Assembly: GCF_050434145.1 (NCBI RefSeq)
Contig: NZ_JBNPVX010000003.1
Coordinates: 49,753-113,752 of the forward strand
Direction of reading: 5' to 3'
Source of the DNA: JAISST01 sp050434145
Lineage (GTDB): Bacteria; Fusobacteriota; Fusobacteriia; Fusobacteriales; Fusobacteriaceae
Length of the DNA stretch: 64,000 nucleotides
Part shown: positions 26,601 to 34,692 of the stretch, piece after piece
Numbering within the stretch: position 1 is the first letter of the stretch
Layout: each line of letters opens with the position of its first letter
Program-made: the position numbers and the translations under genes
Notes under the pieces: generated by a model
Told to the model about the DNA's origin: nothing
Database searches by the model: none
What the model saw: the letters and a program-made list of their open reading frames with translations, nothing else

Positions 26601-27207
26601 ATTAGCTTCTAAAGAAGATATCAATGTCATAATAATGGATACTGAAGTATACTCAAATACTGGTGGACAAGCATCAAAAGCAACTCCTACTGGTGCAATA
26701 GCTAAGTTTGCTGCTGCAGGAAAACCAGTTAAGAAAAAGGATATGGCTGCAATAGCAATGTCTTATGGTCATATTTATGTAGCTCAAGTATCTATGGGAG
26801 CTAATCAACAACAATATTTGAAAGCATTAAAAGAAGCTGAGGCTTATCCAGGACCATCTCTAATAATTACTTATGCACCTTGTATTAATCACGGAATTAG
26901 AAAAGGTATGAACAAATCTCAAACAGAAATGAAATTAGCTACTGAATGTGGATATTGGCCTATATTCAGATATAATCCACTACTAGAAAAAGAAGGAAAA
27001 AATCCATTGCAATTGGATTCAAAAGAACCAGCTTGGGAAAAATATAATGATTACTTAATGGGTGAAACTAGATATGCAGCGTTGGCAGCATCATCACCAG
27101 AAGCAGCAAAAGAGCTATTTGAAAGAAATAAATTTGAAGCTCAAAGAAGATGGAGACAATATAATAGACTTGCTAGCATGGATTTTTCTACTGAGAAAAA
27201 AGATTAG
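23620..27207 (+). CDS. nifJ: Pyruvate:ferredoxin (flavodoxin) oxidoreductase
   Basis: Oxidatively decarboxylates pyruvate to acetyl-CoA and CO2 with reduction of ferredoxin or flavodoxin. This is the single-chain anaerobic form, 1195 residues. The N-terminal domain starts with MQTMDGNQAAAYASYAFTEV and GIYPITPSSPMAEYTDEWA. Two [4Fe-4S] motifs lie at about residues 705 (CIQCNQCSFVCPH) and 760 (CVGCGSCANVCPA). The thiamine diphosphate domain contains CPGCGETPYLKL, ATGCSSIYSG, GDGWGYDIGYGGVDHV and DTEVYSNTGGQ. The C-terminal stretch is that of the Desulfovibrio and Clostridium enzymes. AGGAGG precedes the ATG, after a 267-nt leader with no gene. Two hairpins follow the stop. Confidence 0.97.
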   Translation: MSKKMQTMDGNQAAAYASYAFTEVAGIYPITPSSPMAEYTDEWASIGMKNIFGVPVKLVEMQSEAGAAGTVHGSLQAGALTTTYTASQGLLLKIPNMYKIAGELLPGVIHVSARSLSAQALSIFGDHQDIYAARQTGFAMLCTNSVQEVMDLAGVAHLAAIKTRVPFLHFFDGFRTSHEIQKVELMDYEVFKNLIDMKCVEEFRARALNPEHPVTRGTAQNDDIYFQSREAQNKFYDKVPDVVAHYMSEISKVTGRDYKPFNYYGAPDAEHVVIAMGSVCPIAEETVDHINSLGGKVGIVSVHLFRPFSEKYFLDVLPKTVKKIVVLDRTKEPGSLGEPLLQDIKTIFYGKKDAPMIIGGRYGLSSKDVGPTDINAVFENLKSATPKDKFTVGIIDDVTYTNIEIKEKVTLDIPGVTECLFYGLGADGTVGANKNSIKIIGDKTDLYAQAYFAYDSKKSGGVTRSHLRFGKNPIKSSYLVTQPHFVACSMPSYLDKYDMTSGLRKGGKFLLNCIWSKEEAISHMPNRVKRDLARSNAKFYIIDATKLAHEIGLGQRTNTIMQAAFFKLAEIIPFEEAQKYMKEYAKKTYERKGKEIVDLNYAAIDKGAEGLVEVPVDPAWANLTAEELCSAQPTKCDFDCGGCSVDSATEKFVRKIVDPVNAMKGNDLPVSAFDGYEDGTFENGTAAFEKRGIAVDVPVWKPENCIQCNQCSFVCPHAVLRPFLLTDEEVKNSPNELKTIKPIGKGLEGYQYVMQVSPLDCVGCGSCANVCPAKEKALVMEPIANSVDKGEAANAYYLFNNAEYRDELMSKDTVKGSQFAQPLFEFHGACPGCGETPYLKLITQLFGDRMMVANATGCSSIYSGSAPATPYTKNKDGKGPSWASSLFEDNAEFGFGMHVAVEAMRDRIQSIMEKNMDSAPADVAELFKEWIANRSFSAKSQEVSDKIVATLTGKDCPVCEEILSLKQYLVKKSQWIIGGDGWGYDIGYGGVDHVLASKEDINVIIMDTEVYSNTGGQASKATPTGAIAKFAAAGKPVKKKDMAAIAMSYGHIYVAQVSMGANQQQYLKALKEAEAYPGPSLIITYAPCINHGIRKGMNKSQTEMKLATECGYWPIFRYNPLLEKEGKNPLQLDSKEPAWEKYNDYLMGETRYAALAASSPEAAKELFERNKFEAQRRWRQYNRLASMDFSTEKKD

Positions 27208-27236
27208 AATAAACATTTCTTTATAAAGAATAAATT

Positions 27237-27266
27237 GGTGAATTGAGTAAATATACTCAATTCACC
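27237..27266 (+). terminator. Hairpin downstream of nifJ
   Basis: GGTGAATTGAGTA and TACTCAATTCACC form a perfect 13-bp stem with a 4-nt loop 30 nt after the nifJ stop. There is no T run after it, so it may be a processing or stability element rather than a classical terminator. Confidence 0.6.
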
Positions 27267-27302
27267 TAAAAATGATGTTAAATATATTATTAAAGATCTG
27301 TA

Positions 27303-27335
27303 AAAGGACCTCAATTTAAATTTGAGGTCTTTTTT
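27303..27335 (+). terminator. Rho-independent terminator after nifJ
   Basis: GACCTCAA and TTGAGGTC pair around an AT-rich centre, with a T run immediately after the stem. Confidence 0.8.
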
Positions 27336-27352
27336 ATAAATTTATCTAAATA

Positions 27353-27381
27353 CTGAAAAATAAGGAAAAATGTGATATAAT
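27353..27381 (+). promoter_or_regulatory. Promoter of the DUF697 gene
   Basis: CTGAAA at 27353-27358, a 17-bp spacer and TATAAT at 27376-27381, with an upstream TGA that makes it an extended -10. Confidence 0.65.
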
Positions 27382-27401
27382 GTTTTAGTGAGGTGGTAAA
27401 A

Positions 27402-28346
27402 ATGTCTTTAATAAATAAAAATACTTCAACTAAGAAATTTTTTATTTTAATTGGAGTAGGTGTATTTATATTTTTTTCTTTGATAATTTTGTCTACTGTA
27501 ATGTCTGTGGGAGATAGATTAGGAAGAATAAATATATATATCACTTATTTCTTTTATTTGCTGTCAGTTTTTCTATTTTATTTTTTATTTATAAAGCCTC
27601 TTTGGGAAATTATATTTGCACCAACATTTTCTGTACAGACAGTATTAGATAAAAACAAGGGAAATTATAAAATCTATAAAAAAGTTGCCAAAAATATAAT
27701 GGAAGATGATACTATTCCTGATGAAGAAAAAGCAAAAATTAACTTAGAAGAAGATTCACCAGAAGTCATACATGAAAAACTTAGTGAGATATTCAACACT
27801 TCTATGAAGAAAACTATAAACAAGATTATATTAAAAAATGCAAAAACTGTAATGTTGAGTACAGCCATAAGCCAAAATGGTAGATTAGATATGCTGGCAG
27901 TATTAGGAGTAAATCTCAAAATGATAAAAGAAATAGTGGAAAAATGTGGGTTTAGACCAAGTTATTCTAAATTAGGGAAATTATCTATAAATGTATTGAG
28001 TACAGCCCTGATTGCAGAAGGTCTGGAAAGTATTGATATAAGTGAGATATTACCATCTTCTACTACTTCCATAATAAAAAGTTTACCTTTTGTCAGTACT
28101 CTAACTAATTCTTTTTTTCAAGGGGTGAGTAATGCATTACTCACTATCCGCATTGGAGTAGTTACAAGAAAATTTTTATTCTCTGATGCAAAGATAAAAA
28201 CTAAAACAACTATAAGAATAGAAGCCTTTAAAGAGTCAGTTGTCTTGATTCCAATAGTGGTAAAAGATGTTCTACTGCTATTTCCCAAAAAAGCATTTTC
28301 TATATTTCCATTTGGAAAAAAAGCTGCTGAAGAGTCAGCAAACTAA
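27402..28346 (+). CDS. DUF697/YcjF-type membrane protein
   Basis: A 314-residue protein with two N-terminal transmembrane helices (FFILIGVGVFIFFSLIIL and ITYFFYLLSVFLFYFLFI), a hydrophilic middle, and a C-terminal hydrophobic domain (about 145-260) that reads like DUF697: NKIILKNAKTVMLSTAIS, LAVLGVNLKMIKEIVEKCGF and TALIAEGLESIDISEIL. DUF697 occurs in YcjF and as an appendage of small GTPases; no molecular function is established. GAGGTGG favours ATG 27402 over the GTG at 27393. The chromate transporter pair follows 16 nt later and may be cotranscribed. Confidence 0.75.
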   Translation: MSLINKNTSTKKFFILIGVGVFIFFSLIILSTVMSVGDRLGRINIYITYFFYLLSVFLFYFLFIKPLWEIIFAPTFSVQTVLDKNKGNYKIYKKVAKNIMEDDTIPDEEKAKINLEEDSPEVIHEKLSEIFNTSMKKTINKIILKNAKTVMLSTAISQNGRLDMLAVLGVNLKMIKEIVEKCGFRPSYSKLGKLSINVLSTALIAEGLESIDISEILPSSTTSIIKSLPFVSTLTNSFFQGVSNALLTIRIGVVTRKFLFSDAKIKTKTTIRIEAFKESVVLIPIVVKDVLLLFPKKAFSIFPFGKKAAEESAN

Positions 28347-28362
28347 ATTTTAGGAGAAAACA

Positions 28363-28926
28363 ATGAACAAAAGAAATATTCATTTAACATTATTTTTATC
28401 TACTTTTACAATAAGTGCACTAACGTTTGGTGGTGGATATGTAATAGTACCTCTTATGAAAAAAAAATTTGTAGAAGAACTCAAATGGATTGAGGAAGAA
28501 GAAATGGTCAATTTGATTGCAGTAGCTCAATCATCACCAGGAGCTATAGCCGTTAACTCATCATTTTTGGTAGGATATCATATTGCTGGTATATCAGGAG
28601 CATTTGTGACTATATTAGGATCTGTTGCTCCACCACTGATAATTTTGACTACTATATCATTTTTTTATAATGCATTCAAATCAAATAGAATTATACAGGG
28701 ATTACTTCGTGGAATGCAAGCTGGTGTATCAGCTATGATTATTGATGTAGTAATTAATCTGGGAAATAATGTTATCAAAGAGAAAAGTATATTTTCTCTG
28801 ATCATAATGATAACAGCCTTTATAGTGACATTTTTCTTCAAGATAAATGTAGTATATACAATATTAACTTGTGGATTAATAGGTTTTCTGAGAATAATGA
28901 TCTTAAAAAAGTCAGGTGATAAATAA
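28363..28926 (+). CDS. Chromate transporter family, half-size subunit 1
   Basis: A 187-residue membrane protein of the short-chain CHR family. It has the conserved FGGGYVIVPLM, a WIEEEEMVNLIAVAQSSPG block and AVNSSFLVGYHIAG, followed by hydrophobic helices. Short ChrA proteins are encoded as adjacent pairs and function together. In organisms outside chromate-rich habitats their physiological substrate is not known. TTAGGAG lies before the ATG. The stop overlaps the start of the second half by 1 nt (TAATG). Confidence 0.9.
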   Translation: MNKRNIHLTLFLSTFTISALTFGGGYVIVPLMKKKFVEELKWIEEEEMVNLIAVAQSSPGAIAVNSSFLVGYHIAGISGAFVTILGSVAPPLIILTTISFFYNAFKSNRIIQGLLRGMQAGVSAMIIDVVINLGNNVIKEKSIFSLIIMITAFIVTFFFKINVVYTILTCGLIGFLRIMILKKSGDK

Positions 28927-29525
28927 TGATATATTTAAAATTATTTTGGAGTTTTTTTCAAGTAGGATTATTTACAATAGGCGGTGGAATGGCATCTCTG
29001 CCATTAATAGAAAATGAAGTTGTAAATTATAACAACTGGCTTTCAGTAGCAGAATTTACTGACCTCATAACAATTTCTCAGATGACCCCAGGACCGATTG
29101 CTATTAATTCGGCTACATTTGTAGGAACAAGGATTGCAGGATTTCTTGGTGCACTTGTTGCTACTATTGGATTTATTACGCCTTCTTGCATAATTATGGG
29201 TATATTAGCTTATATTCTAAAAAAATATAAAACACTTTCTACAGTACAAGGTATTTTATCTGGATTGAGACCTGCAGTAGTGGCAATGATAGCAGCAGCA
29301 GGATTGAAAATATTACAGTTGACTTTATGGGGAGAGAAAAGTTTGGGTAATAATACAAAAGAAACAGTTGGCTTAGTGGATAATATCAAAGAAAAATTTT
29401 ATTCTATGAACTATGTGGGATTATGCTTATTTTTATTGTCTTTATATATTTTGAGAAAATGGAAAACCAAACCTGCATATACTATGATAGGTTGTGGAAT
29501 ACTTGGATTAGTATTTTATTATTAA
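28926..29525 (+). CDS. Chromate transporter family, half-size subunit 2
   Basis: The second member of the CHR pair, 199 residues. It shows the same blocks as its partner: FTIGGGMASLPLIENEV, WLSVAEFTDLITISQMTPGP and AINSATFVGTRIAG, then several hydrophobic helices with a polar insertion (ETVGLVDNIKEKFYS) before the last helices. The ATG overlaps the stop of subunit 1, indicating translational coupling and an equal ratio of the two chains. Confidence 0.9.
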   Translation: MIYLKLFWSFFQVGLFTIGGGMASLPLIENEVVNYNNWLSVAEFTDLITISQMTPGPIAINSATFVGTRIAGFLGALVATIGFITPSCIIMGILAYILKKYKTLSTVQGILSGLRPAVVAMIAAAGLKILQLTLWGEKSLGNNTKETVGLVDNIKEKFYSMNYVGLCLFLLSLYILRKWKTKPAYTMIGCGILGLVFYY

Positions 29526-29638
29526 TATATTTAGTATATGATTTTCATGAAATTCATATATGAAAGAAAAGTTTAATTTGACATTTAAAAAATCATGTGG
29601 TAATATTCAAGTGAAAATAAAAAATATAGAGAGGTATT

Positions 29639-29947
29639 ATGGATAAAATATACATTGTAGGGAATGCCAAGACTTCTTTAACTAATCCCATAACTAAAAT
29701 ATATAATAAATTTTTTATAGCTTTCGTAGTGTCTTATGACAATGATATTATATTAGATGTAGAAATACCTGCTGTATTGGAAGTTACCAATCAATTTATA
29801 AAAGAAATTTTTGTAGGAAAGCATTTTATTAAAAGCCAAAATGAGATAATTGACAGGATTAATACAAGATATATTGGTGAATCTCAAAAATCTCTGATTG
29901 TGGCATATAAAGATGCCCTAAAAAAATATATAAGTTTAAAGAATTAA
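29639..29947 (+). CDS. DUF3870 domain protein
   Basis: A 102-residue single-domain protein of the DUF3870 type: IYIVGNAKTSLTNPITKIYN at the N terminus, FVVSYDNDIILDVEIPAVLEVTNQF-like core (seen in pieces as DNDIILDVEIPAVLEVTNQF) and IGESQKSLIVAYKDALKKY at the end. The family has no established function. It tends to stand beside transporters and amino-acid or peptide catabolic enzymes, and here it opens such a group (transporter, serine hydrolase, D-aminoacylase), so a role in the same pathway is plausible. A terminator-like hairpin follows it. Confidence 0.7.
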   Translation: MDKIYIVGNAKTSLTNPITKIYNKFFIAFVVSYDNDIILDVEIPAVLEVTNQFIKEIFVGKHFIKSQNEIIDRINTRYIGESQKSLIVAYKDALKKYISLKN

Positions 29948-29984
29948 AAACACTTATTTATGGATAAACATGTTAAGTAAATAA

Positions 29985-30032
29985 GGTCTAAAATTCGTTA
30001 CTCTTTTTGAGTTTGGATTTTAGATCTTTTTT
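29985..30032 (+). terminator. Terminator-like hairpin before the transporter gene
   Basis: GGTCTAAAATTC pairs imperfectly with GGATTTTAGATC around an 18-nt loop, followed by a T run. It may attenuate read-through from DUF3870 into the transporter. Confidence 0.6.
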
Positions 30033-30059
30033 ATTATAAAATTTTTAGGAGGAATGAAT

Positions 30060-31370
30060 ATGATTTTTGGACTACCAGCGTTATTTGGCTTTTTGCCATT
30101 GGTCATTTATCTGTATCTTGCTTTTAAAGGTAAAAACTTGTTATCTACTGTTATGATTTGTGTTTTGATTGGAGCTATACTCACAAAGCAAACTCCAGTG
30201 ATGCTTTCCACTGAAATTGCCAATGGATTAAAGTCATTTTTGGGGTTGATTGGTTTTATTATTATGATGGGTGCAGGTCTAGGAGAAGTCTTGACTGATA
30301 CTAAAGTAGCAAGGAATTTGGTTGAAATACTTATAAAGAAAGTTGGAATAAAAAATCAAAATCAAGCTATTTTAGTAACAATGTTTACATCTACATTACT
30401 AGTAGCTTTGTTAGGAACTTTAGCAGGAGCAAATGCAATGCTAGCTCCAATACTAATTCCAATAGTAGCAAGTTATAAATTAACACCAAATGCTTTAGCA
30501 GTTATTATGCATGGAGCAGGAGCTTGTGGATTATTTTTAGGGCCTTTTGTGCCGCCAGTAATTACTTTGACAGGGTTGACTAAGATGTCGTATTCAAATT
30601 ATTTATTGACAGTAGGGTTACCTGTAGCTGCTTTAGTTTTTATAACAACTTACATTACTGGAAAAAAAGTACAGAAAAAATATGAAGGAATTGAATCATA
30701 TTCTAAAGAAGATATGGATACTGATGAATCATTTGTTGCAACTCCAGAAATCAATAGGGCTACATTGGTGTTCTTTATAGTAATGATTTCTATGTTAGTA
30801 TATGGAATATTAGCAAAAGGTGGAGCAGCATATGCAGTAGTAGTAATGCTTACAGTTGCTTTTGCAACTGGACTTAGTTCGGGTAAAGGAATGATGGATA
30901 TTGTAAATTGTCTGATAAAAGGTTCTACTAGAATGTTCTGGTTATTCTTTATGTTTGTTTTATATGATCCATTTTTGAAATTTGTTACTATGACTGGTGC
31001 ATTTGACACATTGGCTTCTTTATTAAAACCATTAATTGATGTAAGTGGAGATATTGGTTTTATTATAATAAGTACTTTGGTAGGAATTTTTGGTGTTTCA
31101 GGAGCAGCAGTTGCACAATGTGTAGTATTGAATGATTTATTTAAAAATATTGTATCAGATATTAGTTTACCAGTGACTATATGGGCTACAGTACTATTAA
31201 TTGGCTCACAAATTACTTCTTTTGCATATCCTACAGGTGATATGATTGGTCAAATGGGATTGGCACGTTCTAAAGACTTGAAAAGTATGATTAGGAATGG
31301 AATGTCAATTACAGTAGTGATGATTATTTACATAATAATCAGAGCATTGATCTATGCATTTACAAAATAG
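30060..31370 (+). CDS. Polytopic transporter of the ion-transporter superfamily
   Basis: About 436 residues with some 11-12 hydrophobic helices. Conserved-looking features are the GAGLGEVLTDTKVARNLVEI loop, a re-entrant-type LAGANAMLAPILIPIVAS, GPFVPPVITLTG and, in the second half, FGVSGAAVAQCVVLNDLF. The layout of two similar halves with G/P-rich hairpins is that of the Na+/H+ antiporter and dicarboxylate transporter superfamily. The substrate is not predictable from sequence; context suggests a peptide, an acylated amino acid or a coupled ion. AGGAGG at 30047-30052 fits ATG 30060 better than ATG 30054. It is followed 135 nt later by the hydrolase gene. Confidence 0.75.
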   Translation: MIFGLPALFGFLPLVIYLYLAFKGKNLLSTVMICVLIGAILTKQTPVMLSTEIANGLKSFLGLIGFIIMMGAGLGEVLTDTKVARNLVEILIKKVGIKNQNQAILVTMFTSTLLVALLGTLAGANAMLAPILIPIVASYKLTPNALAVIMHGAGACGLFLGPFVPPVITLTGLTKMSYSNYLLTVGLPVAALVFITTYITGKKVQKKYEGIESYSKEDMDTDESFVATPEINRATLVFFIVMISMLVYGILAKGGAAYAVVVMLTVAFATGLSSGKGMMDIVNCLIKGSTRMFWLFFMFVLYDPFLKFVTMTGAFDTLASLLKPLIDVSGDIGFIIISTLVGIFGVSGAAVAQCVVLNDLFKNIVSDISLPVTIWATVLLIGSQITSFAYPTGDMIGQMGLARSKDLKSMIRNGMSITVVMIIYIIIRALIYAFTK

Positions 31371-31505
31371 AATAAAATAAATATTTGCTAAACACAGTAA
31401 AACATTGCAAGAGAAAAGAATAATAAAAAGAATAATAAAAGCTTGAATTTACAAGATAAAAAATAGTTTTGTAACAGTAAAAAAAATAAAGAAGAAGGAG
31501 GGTAA

Positions 31506-32249
31506 ATGAAAGAAAAATTTGAGAACTTAAATGCAGAGATAAGAGAAATAATAGATAAATATAGTGGAATAAAGGGTCTTATATTCAAAGATTCTTTTGG
31601 GAATACAATAGAAATAAATGAAAATGAGGTTTTTCCTTCTGCAAGTGTCATCAAATTATTTATTCTAGGTGCTTTGGATAAATCAAAGTACAATACACCA
31701 ATTACATTAAAAAATGAGGATAAAGTAGGTGGTTGTGGAGTATTGAAAGTGATGAATGATGGGGTATTGCTAACAGTACGAGATATATGTTATTTAATGA
31801 TTACTTTGAGTGATAATACTGCTACTAATATGTTAATTGATTTTATAGGCTTTGAAGAAATAAATAGATATATAAAAGAGAATAATTTTAATAACACAGT
31901 TTTAGGAAGAAAAATGATGGATGCAAAAGCCAGAGAAGAAGGAAAAGATAACTATACTTCTCCAATGGATGTCTTTGGAATATTAAATATATTATACAAA
32001 GATCCAATAGCTGTGGATATGATGAAGAATCAAGCATGTAATAATAAGTTACCTCTATATTTTGCAAGAGAAATGGATTTTGCACATAAGACGGGGGAAT
32101 TGATGTATATTGAACATGATGTTGGCAGAATGTTTTTTGGTGATAACTGGGTCGATATAATAGTCCTCACTAAAGATTTATTAAAAAATGAAGATGGAAT
32201 TAAGATTAATAGCGAAATAGGAAAACTAATATTTGATAATTATTCTTAA
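31506..32249 (+). CDS. Class A beta-lactamase-like serine hydrolase, cytoplasmic
   Basis: A 247-residue protein with all penicillin-recognising motifs: the serine/lysine pair in PSASVIKLFILG, SDN in MITLSDNTATNMLIDF, an omega-loop-like GRKMMDAKAREEGKDNYTSP, and KTG in FAHKTGEL. No signal peptide is visible (the N terminus is MKEKFENLNAEIREII), so it should stay in the cytoplasm and is unlikely to serve as a secreted antibiotic-resistance enzyme. Relatives of this kind act as peptidases or amidases. The stop is 14 nt before the D-aminoacylase start, suggesting a joint operon and perhaps sequential steps on a D-amino-acid-containing substrate. Confidence 0.85.
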   Translation: MKEKFENLNAEIREIIDKYSGIKGLIFKDSFGNTIEINENEVFPSASVIKLFILGALDKSKYNTPITLKNEDKVGGCGVLKVMNDGVLLTVRDICYLMITLSDNTATNMLIDFIGFEEINRYIKENNFNNTVLGRKMMDAKAREEGKDNYTSPMDVFGILNILYKDPIAVDMMKNQACNNKLPLYFAREMDFAHKTGELMYIEHDVGRMFFGDNWVDIIVLTKDLLKNEDGIKINSEIGKLIFDNYS

Positions 32250-32262
32250 AAAGGAGCATAAT

Positions 32263-33843
32263 ATGGTTTACGATTTGGTGATAGAAAATGGAAATGTTGT
32301 ATTTGGTAATTTAGAGAAATCCCAAGTACTAAATATAGGAATAATAAAAAATAAAATAGTAAAATTAACTAATAATATAATAAGTGGAAGAAAAAAAATT
32401 GATGCAAGGGGTAAAATTGTGTCCCCTGGATTTATTGACCCTCATACTCACTCTGATTTATCAGTTTTTTTTAAAAATAATATGTCTAGTAAAATAGCAC
32501 AGGGGGTTACCACTGAAATATGTGGAAATTGTGGGGTCGGGATAGTACCTTCCAATAATAATTATTTTGAACAATATAAATCTTTTGTAGGAGAGCACTT
32601 TACATATCCTTATGAAAATTTTCCTTTTGAAAATATTAAAACTATGAAATTGTTGAAAGAGTTTTGGAACAAGGATAAATTTATAATTAATCAAGGATAT
32701 CTAACTGCTACTGGTTGCTTGAGAATAGCAGTATCTGGATTTAGCACAGATAAATTAACAGATAGTCAGAAGGAAAAGATGTTACATTTACTAGAAGAAG
32801 AACTACAAAATGGAAGTTATGGTGTTTCATTTGGCTTGATTTATCAACCTGGAAATTATATGTGTAAGGAAGAAATCATAGAAATATTAAAAGTAGTTGC
32901 CAGATATGATAAAATAGCTTCTTTTCACATAAGAAATGAAGGAGCTAATATATTTGAAGCAATAGAAGAAGTAATATATTGTGGAAGGGAAAGTAAGTGT
33001 AAAGTTAATATTTCGCATCTAAAAATAATGGATAAAGATTTGTGGGGAGAATCAAATAAAGTTTTGGAATTGTTGAATAAAGGAATATCAGAAGGAGTAA
33101 AATTAACATATGATCAATATCCATATATTGCAACTTCTACAACATTAATGGTGTTAATTCCTGATAACATTTTCAATGGAGATATAAATGATTTTCTTGA
33201 AAAAATAGATAATTTATCTATTGAAAATAAATTGGAAATCTTGAAAAAAATAAATCAACGAGGAGGTGCTGAGAACATTCTTATCACTGATGTCATAACT
33301 GATGATGGAAACTATTCTAGAAAATTTTTATCAGAAATAGCTAAAACTGGTGAAATGGATGTGGTAGATACATTGCTTCAAATTATAAAAAATAATCATG
33401 GTAGAGTTAAAGCAATATATTTTTCTATGAATGATGATGATATGTATTCTTTTATGAATACATCAATTGGTGTGATTGGAAGTGATGGTAGTTCAATTTC
33501 TGTTGTTCCTGAAACAGACAGTGGTCTTCCTCACCCAAGAAATTTTGCTACTTTTACTAATTTTATAAAAATAAATAGGAATAAAAGTTTCTTTTCATTA
33601 GAAGAAATGATAAACAAAATAACACTAAAAACAGCAGAACTTTATTCAATAAAAAATAGAGGAATGATAAAAGAAGATTATTTTGCAGATATAGTGGTTT
33701 TTGATTATGATAAAATTGATGGGGCTTCTACTTATAACAATCCTTATAAAAAGAATATAGGAATTGATTATGTAATAGTGAATGGTGAAATAGCATTGGA
33801 AGAAGGTGAAGTAAAAGAAGTTAGAAATGGAGTATTTATCTAA
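32263..33843 (+). CDS. N-acyl-D-amino-acid deacylase (D-aminoacylase family amidohydrolase)
   Basis: A 526-residue amidohydrolase that would remove the acyl group from N-acyl-D-amino acids. The N-terminal beta-sandwich strand set (VYDLVIENGNVVFG) leads to the metal-binding SPGFIDPHTHSDLSVFF. Further blocks are GVTTEICGNCGVGIVPS, SFGLIYQPGNYMCKEEI, SFHIRNEGANIFEAIEE, NISHLKIM with a metal histidine, and IGSDGSSISVVPE with the catalytic aspartate. The end, DYVIVNGEIALEEGEVKEVR, is typical. AGGAG precedes ATG 32263; the frame open from 32233 overlaps the hydrolase gene and is not used. A convergent terminator follows. Confidence 0.9.
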   Translation: MVYDLVIENGNVVFGNLEKSQVLNIGIIKNKIVKLTNNIISGRKKIDARGKIVSPGFIDPHTHSDLSVFFKNNMSSKIAQGVTTEICGNCGVGIVPSNNNYFEQYKSFVGEHFTYPYENFPFENIKTMKLLKEFWNKDKFIINQGYLTATGCLRIAVSGFSTDKLTDSQKEKMLHLLEEELQNGSYGVSFGLIYQPGNYMCKEEIIEILKVVARYDKIASFHIRNEGANIFEAIEEVIYCGRESKCKVNISHLKIMDKDLWGESNKVLELLNKGISEGVKLTYDQYPYIATSTTLMVLIPDNIFNGDINDFLEKIDNLSIENKLEILKKINQRGGAENILITDVITDDGNYSRKFLSEIAKTGEMDVVDTLLQIIKNNHGRVKAIYFSMNDDDMYSFMNTSIGVIGSDGSSISVVPETDSGLPHPRNFATFTNFIKINRNKSFFSLEEMINKITLKTAELYSIKNRGMIKEDYFADIVVFDYDKIDGASTYNNPYKKNIGIDYVIVNGEIALEEGEVKEVRNGVFI

Positions 33844-33849
33844 TAAAAA

Positions 33850-33880
33850 AAATGGCTTGTAAATCTTTTACAGGCCATTT
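33850..33880. terminator. Terminator between convergent genes
   Basis: AAATGGCTTGTAAA and TTTACAGGCCATTT pair with one mismatch around a short loop. It lies between the D-aminoacylase gene and the convergent SanA-like gene, with A/T runs on both sides. Confidence 0.7.
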
Positions 33881-33909
33881 ACTATTTAACTAATAATTCA
33901 AATTTTTAT

Positions 33910-34563
33910 TTAATCCCAGCTTTTTTTATTATCTCCAGTAATAGGAATTTTTTTACCAAGATATTTTGGCTTACGATCAGTAATTACATTAAAAAATGCT
34001 TTGATAACAGCTACCTTGTCTCTGGTCCATCTTTTGATGAGATTACGACGAGAAGCTATACTTTGTACAGAATATCCATTAGCATCAATTCCATTTTTTC
34101 TAGCAAGATACACAGATCTTGTGATGTGGAAGTCTTGTGTAATGATAATAGCATCTTTTACACCAAAGATTTCCCTAGCTCTATACATCGTGCTATATGT
34201 ATCAAATCCCGCATGGTCAAGGAAAATTATATTTTCTGGAATACCATTTTTCAACAAATAATTTTTCATTACATTTACTTCGTCGTATTCTTTTTGACCA
34301 TTATCACCAGATAAAAGAATTTTATCAATTTTTTTATTTTTATATAATTTGATTGCACTTTCTAGCCTATCTCTTAAAACATGTGAAGGATGACTATTAT
34401 TCCATACATATGCACCTAATACAATGCCAGTATATGATTTTGGTATAAGAGAATCATTGTTATAGATATATTTTTGGGCAAATTGATTTACATATAAATT
34501 GATGGCAATGAATATGAAAATGAAACAAGAGATAATCTTGAAAAATTGCTTAATAAGTCTCAT
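33910..34563 (-). CDS. SanA/ElyC/YdcF (DUF218) family protein
   Basis: A 217-residue membrane-anchored protein: one N-terminal helix (FFKIISCFIFIFIAINLYV), then a DUF218 domain facing the periplasm. Diagnostic blocks are YTGIVLGAYVWNNSHPSHVL, RLESAIKLYKNKKIDKILLS, GDNGQKEYDEVNVMKNYL, FDTYSTMYRAREIFG and IIITQDFHITRSVYLARK. SanA affects envelope permeability to vancomycin in E. coli at high temperature; the biochemical activity of the family is not settled. AAGGAG lies before the ATG. Upstream on the same strand is the toxin gene of the type III toxin-antitoxin locus, separated by a hairpin. Confidence 0.88.
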   Translation of the reverse strand: MRLIKQFFKIISCFIFIFIAINLYVNQFAQKYIYNNDSLIPKSYTGIVLGAYVWNNSHPSHVLRDRLESAIKLYKNKKIDKILLSGDNGQKEYDEVNVMKNYLLKNGIPENIIFLDHAGFDTYSTMYRAREIFGVKDAIIITQDFHITRSVYLARKNGIDANGYSVQSIASRRNLIKRWTRDKVAVIKAFFNVITDRKPKYLGKKIPITGDNKKSWD

Positions 34564-34607
34564 TTGGAGCTCCTTTTTGAAAAAAGATTAAACTAATTAA
34601 AAAATCA

Positions 34608-34649
34608 CCTTTATGTTTAAACTACTGCAAAAAATTCCAGTTTTAAAGG
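34608..34649 (-). terminator. Probable terminator of toxN
   Basis: On the minus strand CCTTTAAAACT pairs with AGTTTAAACATAAAGG imperfectly and is followed by a T run (TGATTTTTT). It lies 44 nt past the toxN stop and before the SanA-like gene. Confidence 0.5.
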
Positions 34650-34692
34650 TTGGTATCTATTATTGAATTTTATATTATTATTACAAACTATC

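Noticed and set aside
31506..32249. Antibiotic-resistance beta-lactamase
   Set aside because: The active-site motifs are present, but there is no signal peptide and the gene sits with a transporter and D-aminoacylase, so a metabolic hydrolase is more likely.
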